Below, in pieces: positions 53,444-64,000 of a stretch of DNA of 64,000 nt. Under the pieces are notes generated by a model that made no database searches, was not told the DNA's origin, and worked only from the letters and a program-made list of their open reading frames with translations. The number at the start of each line of letters is the position of its first letter. The stretch's first letter is position 1. The stretch comes from Monosiga brevicollis MX1. Its lineage: Eukaryota > Opisthokonta > Choanoflagellata > Craspedida > Salpingoecidae. Location: assembly GCF_000002865.3 (NCBI RefSeq), contig NW_001865039.1, positions 1,082,504-1,146,503 on the forward strand. The letters are read 5' to 3'. Position numbers and translations under genes: made by a program.

Positions 53444-54221
53444 ACCCACGGTGAGGATGATGGGTTTGCTCGAAGCAAAGCTTTCAGATACGCTGGTCGC
53501 AAACGCACATCACATGAGAAAGAACCAGTGCCACAACAACCACATACCTTTTCGGCACTCTGAATTGCTGCAAAGGTGTCTCCCACTTCCAATAGAGCCT
53601 GTGCCATCATCTCATGCAGCGTGGGTTCCAAGGCCACCAGCTCAACGGCTTGGCGCCACAATCGCAAGGCTAAGCGATCGTGGTCGAGAACACGCAAGGT
53701 GCGCGTGATTAACATGAGCGTAGAGACATGGATCCACAATCGCCGGATGAAGACTCGAAGACACCCAACAAGAGGCACCGTACCTTGGTTAAACTTGCCC
53801 GCTTTGGCCAGCAGAACACCTGTGCGAGCAGAGTCACGCGGGCCGGCGTTGGCTCAGTATACATGCACGGCGCTACCATTGCATGCATACGAACTGGCAA
53901 TACCTTCGTGTTTGAGTCTGCTGGCTTTGGCCTGTGTATCCTCAAGTGCAATGGCAGCGCCCGCGACTGTGGGCGCGTGAATATCGTCTATCTCCTCGGC
54001 ATCCTCATCCACCTGTTCTTCAGGCTGTGCATTCGCACGTCAAGGCATGGCCTGGGCATGAGCTGATGCACACCGTGACGGCAAAGGTTTGCGCAGCGAC
54101 AGCGGAGACTGACAGCAAACACTGAGGGGACTGGCGCTGCAGAGCTCTGCCGCTTGGCCCGCTTGGACATTCGAAAGCGCACAGCTCCTCCGGCTGACGG
54201 CTCTTCCTCCTCCTCAGCCAT
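53153..54221 (-). CDS. TTC33: TTC33-like TPR protein
   Basis: Start at 54221 (MAEEEEEPSAGGAVRFRMSK), acidic then basic N-terminus, possibly nuclear. Exons then give DAEEIDDIHAPTVAGAAI and KASRLKHEGVLLAKAGKFNQ. Three TPR-like repeats follow: ALRLWRQAVELVALEPTLHE, AQALLEVGDTFAAIQSAEKA and VQADPGWPEARLTLGRAQAI with GELALAERTLAHGLQLEHD. The LWxxALxLxPxxxxLxEMxxQ pattern and order follow animal TTC33. It ends with a basic tail (EDHTPGFT, stop at 53153). An intron between repeats 2 and 3 carries a 31-base poly-A on the plus strand (53410-53440). Function poorly known in animals too. Exon borders approximate. Confidence 0.8.
53410..53440. repeat. Poly-A tract in TTC33 intron
   Basis: 31 A on the plus strand, poly-T on the sense strand, just upstream of the acceptor before AVQADPGW, acting as an extreme polypyrimidine tract. 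Confidence 0.95.
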
Positions 54222-54646
54222 CTAGCTCAATCAACAGAAGAAGAAAAAAGACGTTGCTGCGCACAAATGAACAAGAAAAGAGAGGCAGAGACAGAGACGG
54301 CAGAGGCAGAGACAGAGACAGCGGCAGAGACAGCGGCAGAGACAGAGACAGAGACAGAGACAGAGACAGAGACAGTGGCAGAGACAGAGACAGAGACAGA
54401 GACAGTGGCAGAGACACAGACACAGACACAGACACAGACACAGACACAGACACAGACACAGACACAGACACAGACAGAGAGAGGGAAAGTCAACAAACGC
54501 TTTTTCATCGTTTTGTCAGCAAACGACCATCACACCAAGCCGTTGGGCGGTTGAACGTTGCTGAATGATCGGATGAGTGACGAGATCCGGCGCTGCCATT
54601 TCGTGTTCCAGTCTATGAAGGACGGTACACAGCACTCTGGCCAATC
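54222..54646 (+). repeat. Compound GACAGA / GACACA tandem repeat
   Basis: From about 54283 to 54484: mixed GAGACAGAGACAGCGGCA units, then pure GAGACA, then GACACA repeated about ten times. The gradual unit change suggests point mutation followed by expansion. It lies between TTC33 and the transposase-derived gene, and its Glu-Thr or Asp-Arg frames are not genes. Confidence 0.9.
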
Positions 54647-57042
54647 ATGGCAGCCCAGCTTTCCTCGCGCATCGCTGGGGGGCCGATGCGGCAACACAAG
54701 GTACTTGCCTTTGCACAGCCGTGTTGTGGAACCGGTGCAAACAAGGTGGAGATCGAGACCGATGAAGGGCTGGGTGGATCCTGTGCCTCTCACCTCAGAC
54801 ACCTTGTGTCCTTCCTGCACAGGCACAGCAACGAACACAAGCCACGCATGCTCTGGAGATGTATGAGCTGGTTCGCCACGGGACTGCCACAGAGAATGAT
54901 GTGAGGAACAAGGCACATGCAGATGGCCTTGGGCGCATCTCTCGGTCCCAAATTAAGATACTTTGCCCCAACAGACCCACTCATGTGAAGATGGGGCATG
55001 TAACTGCCCTGTATGGTGTTACCCGCTGCGATATCGTGGCTGCCCGTGGTCGACGCCGGAGAGGAGACGTCATGCATGATGGTCGACAGCTCTGCACACA
55101 GGCAGAACGTGGGATTCTTGCCAGTTGGATGTCGACCATGAGCGACTTGCACAGTCATCGAACCAGGCGTCAGGCAACGCTGGCCGTTTGTGAGATTCTT
55201 CAAGTCCGCGAGCGCGCGTTGCAAGACCAAACACGCCTCCAACCGGCTATTGCAGGTAGCATCGCACCTTTGTCGGCACCAGAACGGAAACTTTTGCAAC
55301 AAAAGGAGGCGTACGATGCATCGCCAGCCGAGGCTCCCCATCCGACAATTAGCAAGCAGTGGTTCCGAGCCCTTGAGAAGGATTTCGATTTGCAACTTAT
55401 CAGCGCTCAGGCTCAGACCGAGGCCAAAGCCTTGGCTTTGACACCAGAAACCTGTGAGGCATATTTTACGTGTCTAGAGGATGTGCTCTCTCGATTGGAT
55501 TTTGTGCATCAGACTGGGCGGGACGTTGGTTGCATCAAGTCATCAGGTAAGTGACTGGTCATTGCTAGCCATGCCGTGCTGTTTTCGGCCATCTTATGCT
55601 CAATGTGGGCCATAGGCTTATCGCGCATTTGGAGTGTGGGCGAGATACCCAGCCTACGCACTGGACTTGGCATGACGCAGGTGCACGCCTCGATGGCTCA
55701 TCGCGAGGGTGTTGATGTCTTCCGTGGCCATACACACAATGAGTCAGTCACAGCCGTCTTGGGAATATGCATGGATGGCGACATGGCACCGCCCATGATG
55801 ATACATGCACAGCCTACCTTGGGCCCACAAGTCATTGCTCCCACCAACGGCCCGACTGCAGCTGCATCCGACGCGTCGTTTGCCCACTTTTTGAATTGCA
55901 GCACCCATTCGGGCAACGTCAACCGGCGCATTTTCGTCGCTTTCTGTCGGCGGCTCAGGGCATACGTCGGCGATTGCGAGCCCTTGCTTCTTCTCTCACA
56001 CGGCCACCCCACTTGCATTGATGTGGATGTCGTTGCATATCTTCGCACCATCAACATTTTTCTCTTTGTACTACCACCCAACACCAGTCATGGCCTTGCG
56101 CCATTGGACCAATGGCATTGTTATATCCATCAGAAGTGGCGGGACCTGTGTTTGCATTCAACCGGTGTCGTGTCTGGTCATGCCCCAACGCTGGATGAAG
56201 AAATACAGGCGCTCTACCGTGCCATCAATGCAGAACGAGAGTGTCCAAGCCGGATTCAATCAGCGTTTTGCCATGCTGGTATTACCAAAGCCTCTCGAGG
56301 CACGGAGCACATGTCAAGTCGACCCAGATTGTCGCGCGCGCACTCGGCTAGTCCACGACGTTCCGTTACCGCAGAGAGGTCGCGAGCGCCTTTGCAAACA
56401 GGTCAAGCAAGTCAAGAGATCGATGAGGCCATGCCTCGAACGCCAACGCCTCCAAGTTCGGCTGGATCTGACTCGACTCCCTTCAGCTCCAGTATGTCAA
56501 CTCCGCGAAAGATTGTGAAAGCACACAGCTTGAACAAAACGTGTGAGCGACTCAAAGCTGTTGCGAGTCGGCTCCAACAAGCACTGGATAGTCGTCGCGT
56601 GGCATTAACCGACTTGCAGGTTGATCTTAGCCCTAGTCTTCAACGCGCAACTGCACCTGGCCCTGCACGTCGGGCGGCTGCGTCATCAGCAGTCATGGCC
56701 AGAATGCCTCCCTCGGAAGCGGGAGTGTCGCAAGCAATCGAGGATACCCCGATGGCACCGCCAAGTACATCAACCGCAACCCATCTACCGGCTAGATTGG
56801 AAGAGTGCGCATCGAACGATTATCATCTTGTTCACAACGCCCCGGCCGATTTTGCCTTCTGGCTCAGGCCTGTACCTGCAAACACCTTCCACGCATCTAG
56901 GGACGAGCAGGATCAAAACCCGACAGCAATGGAGATGATTCAGCTGGACACAGCTGAGATGCAACAAATCATTGAGCACCTTGATGATGGCTGCCGCCAA
57001 CACCGAGATCATATGACTGCATTGAAGCGCTCCCACACTTGA
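54647..57042 (+). CDS. Pogo/DDE_1-like transposase-derived gene
   Basis: Exons 54647..54700, 54823..55546 and 55616..57042, with consistent phases; 734 aa. Order: N-terminal helix-turn-helix (ALEMYELVRHGTATENDVRN, then GRISRSQIK); CENP-B-like second HTH region (AERGILASWMSTMSDLHSHR ... HPTISKQWFRALEKDFDLQL); then a DDE_1 endonuclease fold: GLSRIWSVGEIPSL, VTAVLGICMDGDMAPPMMIH, EPLLLLSHGHPTCIDV, INIFLFVLPPNTSHGLAPLD, HQKWRDLC. The C-terminus is Ser/Pro-rich with a coiled coil (ERLKAVASRLQQALDSRRVA). In active pogo elements the first segment reads NVDET and the second LLLDGHxSH. Here they read SVGEI and LLSHGHP, so both catalytic Asp positions look substituted. The long intact frame plus two introns suggests a host gene or a young inactive copy. 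No terminal inverted repeats were found by eye. Confidence 0.72.
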
Positions 57043-57465
57043 TTGGGTGACGTCCTTGTCCGCCTTCCGGGCATCTCTTACTAACAAAAGTTCATTTCAT
57101 TATTGTGATACTGACTGTGTGAGCTATTCTGACAGCACATTGCTATGAACAGTTCAGTGTTTGAGCTTTCGATGCGCGCAGGCCTCTTTCCCCGTCCTCT
57201 CGCGCCCGACTCGAGTGCTCCTGGTTTGAGACAAGCGATTCAAAGCACTGATACTAATTACAATCACTTCCCGGTGAAGAACCAAGGCCTCGTGTATACT
57301 CAATTCAAGCAAATTGGGAGAATACAATGCCATTGAGGTCCAGTATGACGGCCTTGAAGCACAAACTCTTGCCCATGCCAGCTCCGAGCACAGCCCAAAG
57401 TAAAAGGGAAGGAAGATATCAGAACCTGCAATGCCGGTGGCATGCAAGCAAGCACACGGACTCAA
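57043..57465. other. Intergenic region
   Basis: 420 bases downstream of the transposase-derived gene. No gene or terminal repeat is recognised. Confidence 0.4.
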
Positions 57466-57761
57466 CTACTGGCGTTGGCCGACCTGGGCGGCTGGGCCTT
57501 TGATTTGAGAGCTTGACAAATAGGATACACTACCAACGCTACTCTGCTGTCCCACCGTCCGAATATGCTCCACGCGATTGAATAGCCCTTCCCGGATGCA
57601 GAAGACAGCATCTCCAGGCTGGACTTGGTTGGCGCGGAGACGTAATAACGTGGGATTGCAATCTTGAAAGAGTGCAGTAGCCGCCTAAAGTGCAAGATTT
57701 GTGCAGACGTTCAGTTGGGCAAACGTGAGCGAGTTTGAGCTAGCGTATGTGCTGGCAAAGC

Positions 57762-57844
<83 letters not shown>

Positions 57845-60028
57845 AAAGAGGCAATGAGAAAGGTAGGGCGCTGACCGTGCGTCGGCGAGGCTGCCGCCGA
57901 GAACGTGACTTGACAGCCCGATGTTGGTGGGCGATCTTCAAGCCGACTTCTGCTGCCGAGCTGACGAGCGGTGATACGCTGCGTAGACGAGGACATGACA
58001 GTGGGGGCGTAGCCCAAATGGACGAAGAGCCCTGCGTCATGGGTTTTGTGCATGGACTCAAAAGAGGTACGGGCAGCCGCAGCGACGACGATGCACGACC
58101 TGCCGCATGGCCTGTGTGGCCAACTGGGCTGTACGGTGCCTCGAAGAGAGTCAGATCATCTTCTGAACTGCTCGGGCCAACTGAGCTCTCAGTTTCCACC
58201 AGAGACAGGTCGCGTCCACACGTCTCGGGCGCTCGAAGCGGAGAAACAGCCCCGCGTGTGGTGCCGAGCCAAGAACTCAGAGCATGGGAAGGAGATGCAA
58301 GGCATGAGCGCACTGTCAGTCGAGGCGAGTTCCATGGGGAACTGGCCAGCACCCGGGTCAAAAGAACGGTTGGTGGCCGATCTGGCGTGCCTAGAACCAA
58401 ATGCATGGTGGCTGGATGTGAGCTCAAAGTGACGGGCCATGCTCAAATGCAACGCATTGGATGTGGGCCCAGACTCACAGGTGGTGTTCGGGGAATTGAC
58501 CCTGCGCAAGGTCTGCAAGGCTTCCTGTACAGTGATTTTGGTGCCTAGGGCTTCAGTGCCCCCCTCGGCGTCAGTGGAAGAGAGCTGCCGGCTTGGTGAC
58601 GGCGTCATGATCAGATTTTGAACGTAATCGAGCGATACAGGCGTCATCATGCCCGAGTTGTCCGGCTTTGGGCTGTTACACACGCCTCTCTGTGAGTGGG
58701 CAAAAGCACAAACAGACCAAGAACATCCTTGTCAGGTCAACCTGAGATGCTGCGATGAGAAATCTTGAGGTTCTTCGGGGCAACGGGCAAAACACGCACT
58801 GCCAGTTTGGTAGTATCATGGTGTGACAGGTCGGTGGGAGCTGATTTGAGGCTGGCTTCCTCGAGAGACGTAGTGCGTGCCACGGTGCTGGCGCACAAGG
58901 CTGAAGGTGAGGCATTATTGCTGGCGCAAAAGGCTGAAGGTGAGGCTTTCTTGCTGGCGCTAGGTTTGGACCGCTTGGACCGCTTGGGCCGCTTGGCTCC
59001 AGAGATGCTTTGGTTGGGGGCTCGCTTGCGGGAAGTGCCTGGACCCGAGCTCAGATGACAGCCTTGGGCTATGGGTGGTGGCAGGCGAGAGTCTTTGGAG
59101 CCCGAAACTCTTGCAGTGCGCTCAGAGCCGTTGGCACTCACGAAATGGGCCCGTTTTTTGGCAGAAAGAGACGAGTGTCCAGACTTGTGGCGAGCCTGGG
59201 GTCGGCATGTCGACCCATGCACGCGAGGGCGTCGTGAGATGAACGCCTGCGCTTTAGCTTTAGCTTTGGGCGCGTATTTGGTGTCGGTCGCAAGCTTTGG
59301 GTTGGTGGCAACCTCCCTCACAAGGATCATGTCAATGCCCTGGCCAAGATTGCGGGCATGCTCGGCCACCGCTTGATTATGGCGAGTACTACATCTGCAT
59401 TTGTGGAGGTCCAGACAGCATGAGCATGGGGCGTAGATGACCCAGAGGCAGAAGTTGTTGGGTGGCTGCAGATGGGGAGGTGGGCGCATCAAGCAGGGAC
59501 GAACTTTCCACTGTGTCCTTGGTCACGGCAACAGAAGAGATCGCGTGGGCAGGGTGGCGTTTGGTAGATGGCATCTTGTTGGGGGTCAACACCACAGGTG
59601 CGCTGCACTTGAGGATCGGGGTGAAAATCACAGTACCACAGACTGGCCTTGGTCTTGCACAGCGCAGGGATGAGGCGACTGGGCAGACTGTAGTGCCGAT
59701 GACAACTCGCGTGGCCACAGATCAACCTGCAACAAAAGGTTTTGGAAGTGAGGCCAGGGTGCTCATGAGCGCAGTGACGGGTGGGAGTGGCGAGACAGGC
59801 GATGGCACGAACGAGTGTTGATGACGCTCTGCGCCGTAGTCCGGGGTGGCAGTGGCCATCTGAGCCATGAAGATGGTTTTGTGACCAGCAGGAAAAGACG
59901 ATGGCAGCGCACAACAAGTCTTGATGGGTATCGCCAGTCGGGGCGCCCCCCAAACTCGAATGCTTGACGCGCAAGGCGTGCTGTGAAAAATGCCCCCCAG
60001 ACGGCCGTGTGATGAGCGAGAATAGCAT
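57466..60028 (-). CDS. Hypothetical spliced gene or genes, not recognised
   Basis: Long minus-strand open segments suggest one or two spliced genes, but I cannot resolve them. In order: about 60028-59520 (Cys/His-rich: LICGHASCHRHYSL, ALCKTKASLWYCDFHPDP, CGVDPQQDAIYQ; or, in another frame, LKCSAPVVLTPNK); 59492-58737 (basic, Lys/Ser-rich, with KRPKRSKRSKPSASKKASPS, probably nuclear); about 58683-58520 (MMTPVSLDYVQNLI, ITVQEALQTLRR); about 58427-57890 (Ser/Pro-rich, ending RRQPRRRT). After a (CA)n intron, the final exon 57682-57466 reads AATALFQDCNPTLLRLRANQ then VQPGDAVFCIREG and a V-x-x-I strand. That last exon looks like the C-terminal half of a Hint/Hog domain (R-A-x-x-V-x-x-G-D-x-V). No N-terminal Hint Cys was found. 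Start, exon joins and function are all uncertain. Confidence 0.35.
57763..57842. repeat. (CA)n microsatellite
   Basis: About 40 uninterrupted CA units, probably in an intron of the minus-strand hypothetical gene. Confidence 0.95.
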
Positions 60029-61110
60029 TTATTCCTCCAGCCTCCGAGTGAAAAAGGCGGGAAAGCGACAGTGAGCATTTGTCGACAAACCAAACGCTTT
60101 TCCCGCCATTGATGTGTGTTGTGGATGTGGCAGGGTGGTGGAAGGGGGAAAACAAGTCAGTGTTCTGTAAACTAAGCATCACTTGTGTTGCAAGGCGCTC
60201 ACGCTTTGACTTTTGTGGGTGCGAGCGTGTGTAGTGCTGCAGTTGTGTAGTGATGTAGTGGTGTAGTGATGAAGTAGAACAAGGCAAGGAGGAGCAGTGA
60301 AGGAGCAGGTGAATGGGTTTGTTTGGTTTTTTGGCGGGAAACTTCGTTATGGAAGGCACCACCGCGGCAAATTTTCTATGGGACAGGTCAGCCACGTGCA
60401 GGTGCCGTCATTTCTGGTGAATTGAGCCAGGCATTGGTAGGTTTGCGCTTGGGCGGGCGTCACCAGTCCCACTGTGAACGTGCGGAAGGGAATCAATGGC
60501 TCCGCGGTGTATCTCCGCACGGTGGCGGCACGCTTGCATCTTTGATACAGATGCTTTCGTGCATGCTTATTTGTTGGATATCCCACATTTTTCGGACGTC
60601 AGTAAATGACTGTGTTTCTAACTAAAAGCGAAAACAGTGAGAGTTTTTGATTTTCCATAGACACGAAAGCAGTGAAAATGTCACTCTGTTGAACTCTTGA
60701 ACCCGTTTGGTACTGCTCTCTCTCTCTCCTAATCTCTCTTCTGTCTCTCTCTGTCTCTCTTCTCTCTGTCTCTCTTCTCTCTCTCTCTCAAACTCTCTCT
60801 CTCTCATCTCAACTTTCTCTCTGTGTCTTGTCTCTTGCTACTTGCAGCCGTCGCTTGTGCTGCCTCGAGTTTTGGACGAGACCAGGCCCCCTTTTGAAGG
60901 CCACTCGCTCACTCGCTGCAAGACGGACAAGGCCCGGGAATTTGGCTGGTGAATGCGAGCGCCAGGCGCCAACCCACCCTCAGAGAGTCACAACCAGACA
61001 ACCAGACCGCGAGTGCATTCAACACCGGTTCTCGCCACCTCGTTGAACTGTGTATTTGGCAATAATTGATAGCCAGCACTTGCCACTGCTCGCAGCCACG
61101 CACCATCTCC
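60029..61110. repeat. Intergenic region with (CT)n-rich tract
   Basis: 1.08 kb upstream of PP4C. Contains GTAGTGTAGTGATG-like short repeats (60231-60275) and an impure CTCTCT/TGTCTCT tract (60716-60826). No coding exon is recognised, although an upstream exon of the minus hypothetical gene could reach into it. Confidence 0.6.
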
Positions 61111-63117
61111 ATGGCTTCCGTCGAAGACCTAGATCGGTCCGTTTTCGGGGTTTGCTTGCGCGTGAGCAGGCATTGTGCTCGCTCCACTCACGCTGACCGT
61201 GCTTGCGCGACCCACAGACACATTGCGACGCTGCGCAACTGCGAAATCATTCCCGAACACGACGTGCGTCTTGTCTGCGACAAGGCCCGTGAGATTCTTT
61301 TAGCCGAAGGCAACATTGTGCACATTGGTGCTCCTATTACGGTACGCCCACCGAGCTTTTCGAGACTGGCATCGAGCCTGGCTCTTGGGCCGCGCTGTTG
61401 CCCGTGTCCCTTGCTCTTCACCTCAAACCCCCTCGAGCCCATTCTGCACTGGCCTCGCGTGACGTTCCGCTGGCCTGTGCTGCCACCTATCTCTCGGTAT
61501 CCATGATAGATATGTGGAGACATCCATGGTCAACACTATGATTTGATGGAGCTCTTTGAGGTCGCAGGCCAAATGCCAGAGACCAACTATCTGTTCATGG
61601 GTGACTTTGTCGATCGTGGTATGTCATCAACTTTCGAGACGCTGAGCGAGACTGATGCCTCTTTCCGAAGCCAAGTCGAGAATGTTGACCGATGTGTCTG
61701 ATACCATCGTCCGCTTCTGCCATGGCTTCCCTCATTGGTGTCAACGCCCCCGTCCTCGGGTCCAGGTTACTATTCGGTGGAAACCTTCCTTTTGCTGCTC
61801 CTTCTCAAGGTATGGCCTTTTGCAACCATTGTGTGCTGCTTTGCTTCCCCTGTTCCGCCCGACTCCTCGGCGCCACTCAAACTTACATGCGACTTTGTGG
61901 ATCCACTCTGCCCGAACCAACAGGTGCGATATCCGAACCGCATGACTCTGCTTCGTGGCAACCATGAGAGCCGCACCATCACGCAGGTGAGCTGGTTTTG
62001 CATACGTCCTCCTCAATAAGACCGCAATGCGGCTTGTTGCGTGGTGCACAATCCGTGGTGGACCTGACTCTTGGCCCATGACATGGCGTGGTGATGTTGG
62101 ATACAGGTGTACGGCTTCTATGATGAGTGCATGCGTAAGTACGGCAGCCCAACCGTGTGGCAACTGTGCACTGAGGTCTTTGACCTCCTGAGCCTGGCTG
62201 CAGTCATCGACGATAAGGTCCGTGCCCAAGTCAGAGGCCGGCATTTTGTGTGCGAGAACCATTGTAGCACACGCTAATTGCTCCCGTGTTCCTCAGATTT
62301 TGTGTGTGCACGGAGGCTTGTCACCCTCGATCCAATCCTTGGATCAGATCCGCACTATTGAGCGCCAAGTGGAGGTTCCCTCTGAAGGCCCCATGTGTGA
62401 CCTGCTTTGGTCTGATCCCCATGGTGAAGGTGCGCCTCTTCGTCTCTTGCCGAATCAAAGGTTCTGGTCCCCCAAAGTCCACGTGCGCGTACGCACACGC
62501 CGTCCGCCGCCCCTGCACATGATCTGATCCTTTGCCCACAACCACCCACCCTGGGCACTCCCCCATTCAACCAATTAGAGCAAAGTGGCTGGTCTGTCAG
62601 TCCACGGGGTGCTGGATTCTTGTTTGGCCCAGACGTGGTGGAAATATTCAATCAACAGAATGGCCTTGGTCTAATTTGCCGCGCTCATCAGCTCGTGATG
62701 GAGGGTTTCAAGTGGCATTTTCAACAACAAGCCTGCACTGTCTGGTCGGCTCCCAATTATTGCTACCGGTACGCCCAGCGGCGTGGTATACGCTTGGTCT
62801 TCGTGGCGATCTTGCTTGCCTTTGTGATGACTCGTTTCCACCTGTCGTACTTGCACGTGTGGTATCCACCCTCAAACGGCTTCACTCCTCTCGGGTCTTA
62901 TTTGTGCTAGGTGCGGCAATGTTGCGTCGGTGCTGCGCATCGACGAACACCTTGATCACAAGTTTGTCATCTTCCAAGCCGCGCCAACGGTGGGTGCCAG
63001 CATTGCCACTGGTTTGGTGAATGAATTTGAGATGGGACTCGTCCTAACAAACGTTCGTCTTGTTCGCAGGAAATACGCCACGCCGGGCAGCGCACGGTTC
63101 AAGATTACTTTTTGTGA
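61111..63117 (+). CDS. PPP4C: Protein phosphatase 4 catalytic subunit
   Basis: About nine exons. It starts MASVEDLDR (61111), joined across an intron to [20 protein letters not shown], close to animal PP4C ([20 protein letters not shown]) rather than PP2A or PP6. Metal-binding PPP motifs: [64 protein letters not shown], then [29 protein letters not shown] and [18 protein letters not shown]. The last exon gives [16 protein letters not shown] with stop at 63115-63117, keeping the YFL end that is carboxymethylated in the PP2A group. PP4 acts in DNA-damage response and centrosome function with regulatory subunits R2/R3. The exon carrying EQSGW begins after TTAG at about 62577. Confidence 0.95.
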
Positions 63118-63367
63118 TCCATTCTTAAACATCACCCTCGCAACCCTGATGACATGCGCGCCATTCCACACACCGCTCTGGGCCAATACAACCGTGGCTC
63201 AGCCACGAGGGGAGATGCTCCTCTATTCACCCTACGTTGATCACACACGCACACGCGCACACACGCACACACACCCTGCCGTGCCTTGTCATTTGTACTT
63301 TTCATCATCCGTTTCAGTCAATTCAGTCAATCAATTCTTCCCGTCACTTCTAGCAGCCGTGCCGTTC
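63118..63367. repeat. Short intergenic with CA-rich repeat
   Basis: 250 bases between the convergent PP4C and the following gene. An ACACGCACAC-rich stretch is at 63243-63272. Confidence 0.7.
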
Positions 63368-63935
63368 TTAGCTCGCAGTGGTTGCTGCCGTTGTCGATGC
63401 GGCTGTAGTCGCTTGCGCTGTTACCTGTGCACGAAGATTGTGAAAGGAGGTTGTCTCACGTAGCGCCTGTAGTCTACTCTGCAAGTCCAGCTCCATGCGC
63501 CGCAACTCGCGCTCCTCGTCCTCGAGCTGTTCCAAGGTTTCGTGATCCACATCTAGGCCAGCCAGTGCTTCCCGACACTGATCTAAACGCCCCTCAAGCC
63601 ATAGCCGCTGCGCAGAGGGTCCGATGGTGACCATTCATGTCCAGCAGGTGAGCCGTGTCAAAGCCAACAAAAGCCGAGAGCAATACCATCCGCCATCAAC
63701 CCTCAAACCTCGCTTCGTTCACGAGGCCGCCTCAGCACTTGGGTCGAGCGCATGCACGGTCAGCAACAACGGGGATGCTTACCTTGGTCTCCACAGAAGG
63801 CAAAGCTGTACGGTCGAGACAACAGGCCATAAACGCATGGACGTCTGGCGCCAGATTTGTTATGGCCTCGAGCGAATCGTTTATCGGGGCCTTGGGCGCC
63901 TCGTCAACTGAGGTTGCTGGAACGGTGTCTGCCAT
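63368..63935 (-). CDS. Small coiled-coil protein, unrecognised
   Basis: Two or three exons. The first starts at 63935 (MADTVPATSVDEAPKAPIND then SLEAITNLAPDVHAFMACCL) and ends near 63785. A later exon (about 63650-63368) reads SAQRLWLEGRLDQCREALAG, then a Glu-rich heptad helix LEQLEDEERELRRMELDLQS, and ends in an Ala/Thr tail. About 150 aa in total. The short helical build resembles subunits of BLOC/BORC or other coiled-coil complexes, but I cannot assign a family. It converges on PP4C. Confidence 0.55.
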
Positions 63936-64000
63936 GTCTCCTGGTCACACTCCAGCAGAGAGAGGATAAGCCTTGAACGCCTCAGTCTTCTTCCTTTACC
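63936..64000. other. Window end
   Basis: 65 bases upstream of the last gene; nothing recognised. Confidence 0.5.

Overview
The window looks like a choanoflagellate nuclear scaffold, most likely Monosiga brevicollis (identity inferred, not searched). The genes are compact and intron-rich, with short GT-AG introns (many 54-150 nt), in a GC-moderate genome full of microsatellites and homopolymer runs. The gene content is animal-like: a cytoplasmic tyrosine kinase with PTB domains, a PDZ-SH3 adaptor loaded with tyrosine motifs, S6 kinase, RAD50, SEC63, LZIC, CDIN1, PSMG1, RWDD1, TTC33, PIGX and PP4C.

Layout, left to right. 0.1-2.0 kb (+): PDZ-SH3 phosphotyrosine-scaffold. 2.7-3.6 kb (-): LZIC. 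4.06-4.69 kb (+): small DUF1499-like protein. 4.96-6.86 kb (-): PDZ protein. 7.4-8.7 kb (+): CDIN1 nuclease. 9.07-13.3 kb (-): SEC63. 13.7-14.8 kb (+): thioesterase. 15.1-17.8 kb (+): ACP6-type phosphatase. 17.97-18.97 kb (-): PIGX. 19.4-20.3 kb (-): NDUFA12. 20.7-28.4 kb (-): RAD50. 29.3-32.9 kb (+): S6 kinase. 33.4-34.5 kb (-): METTL21-like methyltransferase. 34.96-36.14 kb (+): Rnl2-type RNA ligase. 36.7-38.0 kb (+): PSMG1. 38.4-40.06 kb (-): rolling-stone-like membrane protein. 40.9-45.4 kb (-): three-PTB tyrosine kinase. 46.5-48.9 kb (+): QTRT1, interrupted by an assembly gap. 49.35-51.1 kb (+): RWDD1. 51.5-52.5 kb (+): secreted glutathione peroxidase with an in-frame TGA (Sec) and a SECIS-like hairpin. 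53.15-54.2 kb (-): TTC33. 54.6-57.0 kb (+): pogo/DDE_1-like transposase-derived gene. 57.5-60.0 kb (-): poorly resolved hypothetical gene(s). 61.1-63.1 kb (+): PP4 catalytic subunit. 63.4-63.9 kb (-): small coiled-coil protein.

There is no operon logic. Genes alternate strand, and many pairs are divergent (SEC63/thioesterase, RAD50/S6K, methyltransferase/RNA ligase, tyrosine kinase/QTRT1) or convergent (ACP6/PIGX, PSMG1/rolling stone, PP4C/last gene). Themes are signalling (PDZ/SH3/PTB/TK, S6K, PP4), ER translocation and GPI synthesis (SEC63, PIGX), DNA repair (RAD50, PP4, CDIN1) and RNA metabolism (QTRT1, RNA ligase).

The most interesting items are the selenoprotein GPx with its SECIS candidate; the predicted myristoylated triple-PTB kinase that has Phe at the activation-loop Tyr position and HMD instead of HRD; the YExLP-repeat adaptor; and the DDE_1 transposase gene whose two visible catalytic Asp positions are substituted. 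Exon boundaries given to the base were read by hand from frame and GT/AG sites; those marked 'about' are approximate.
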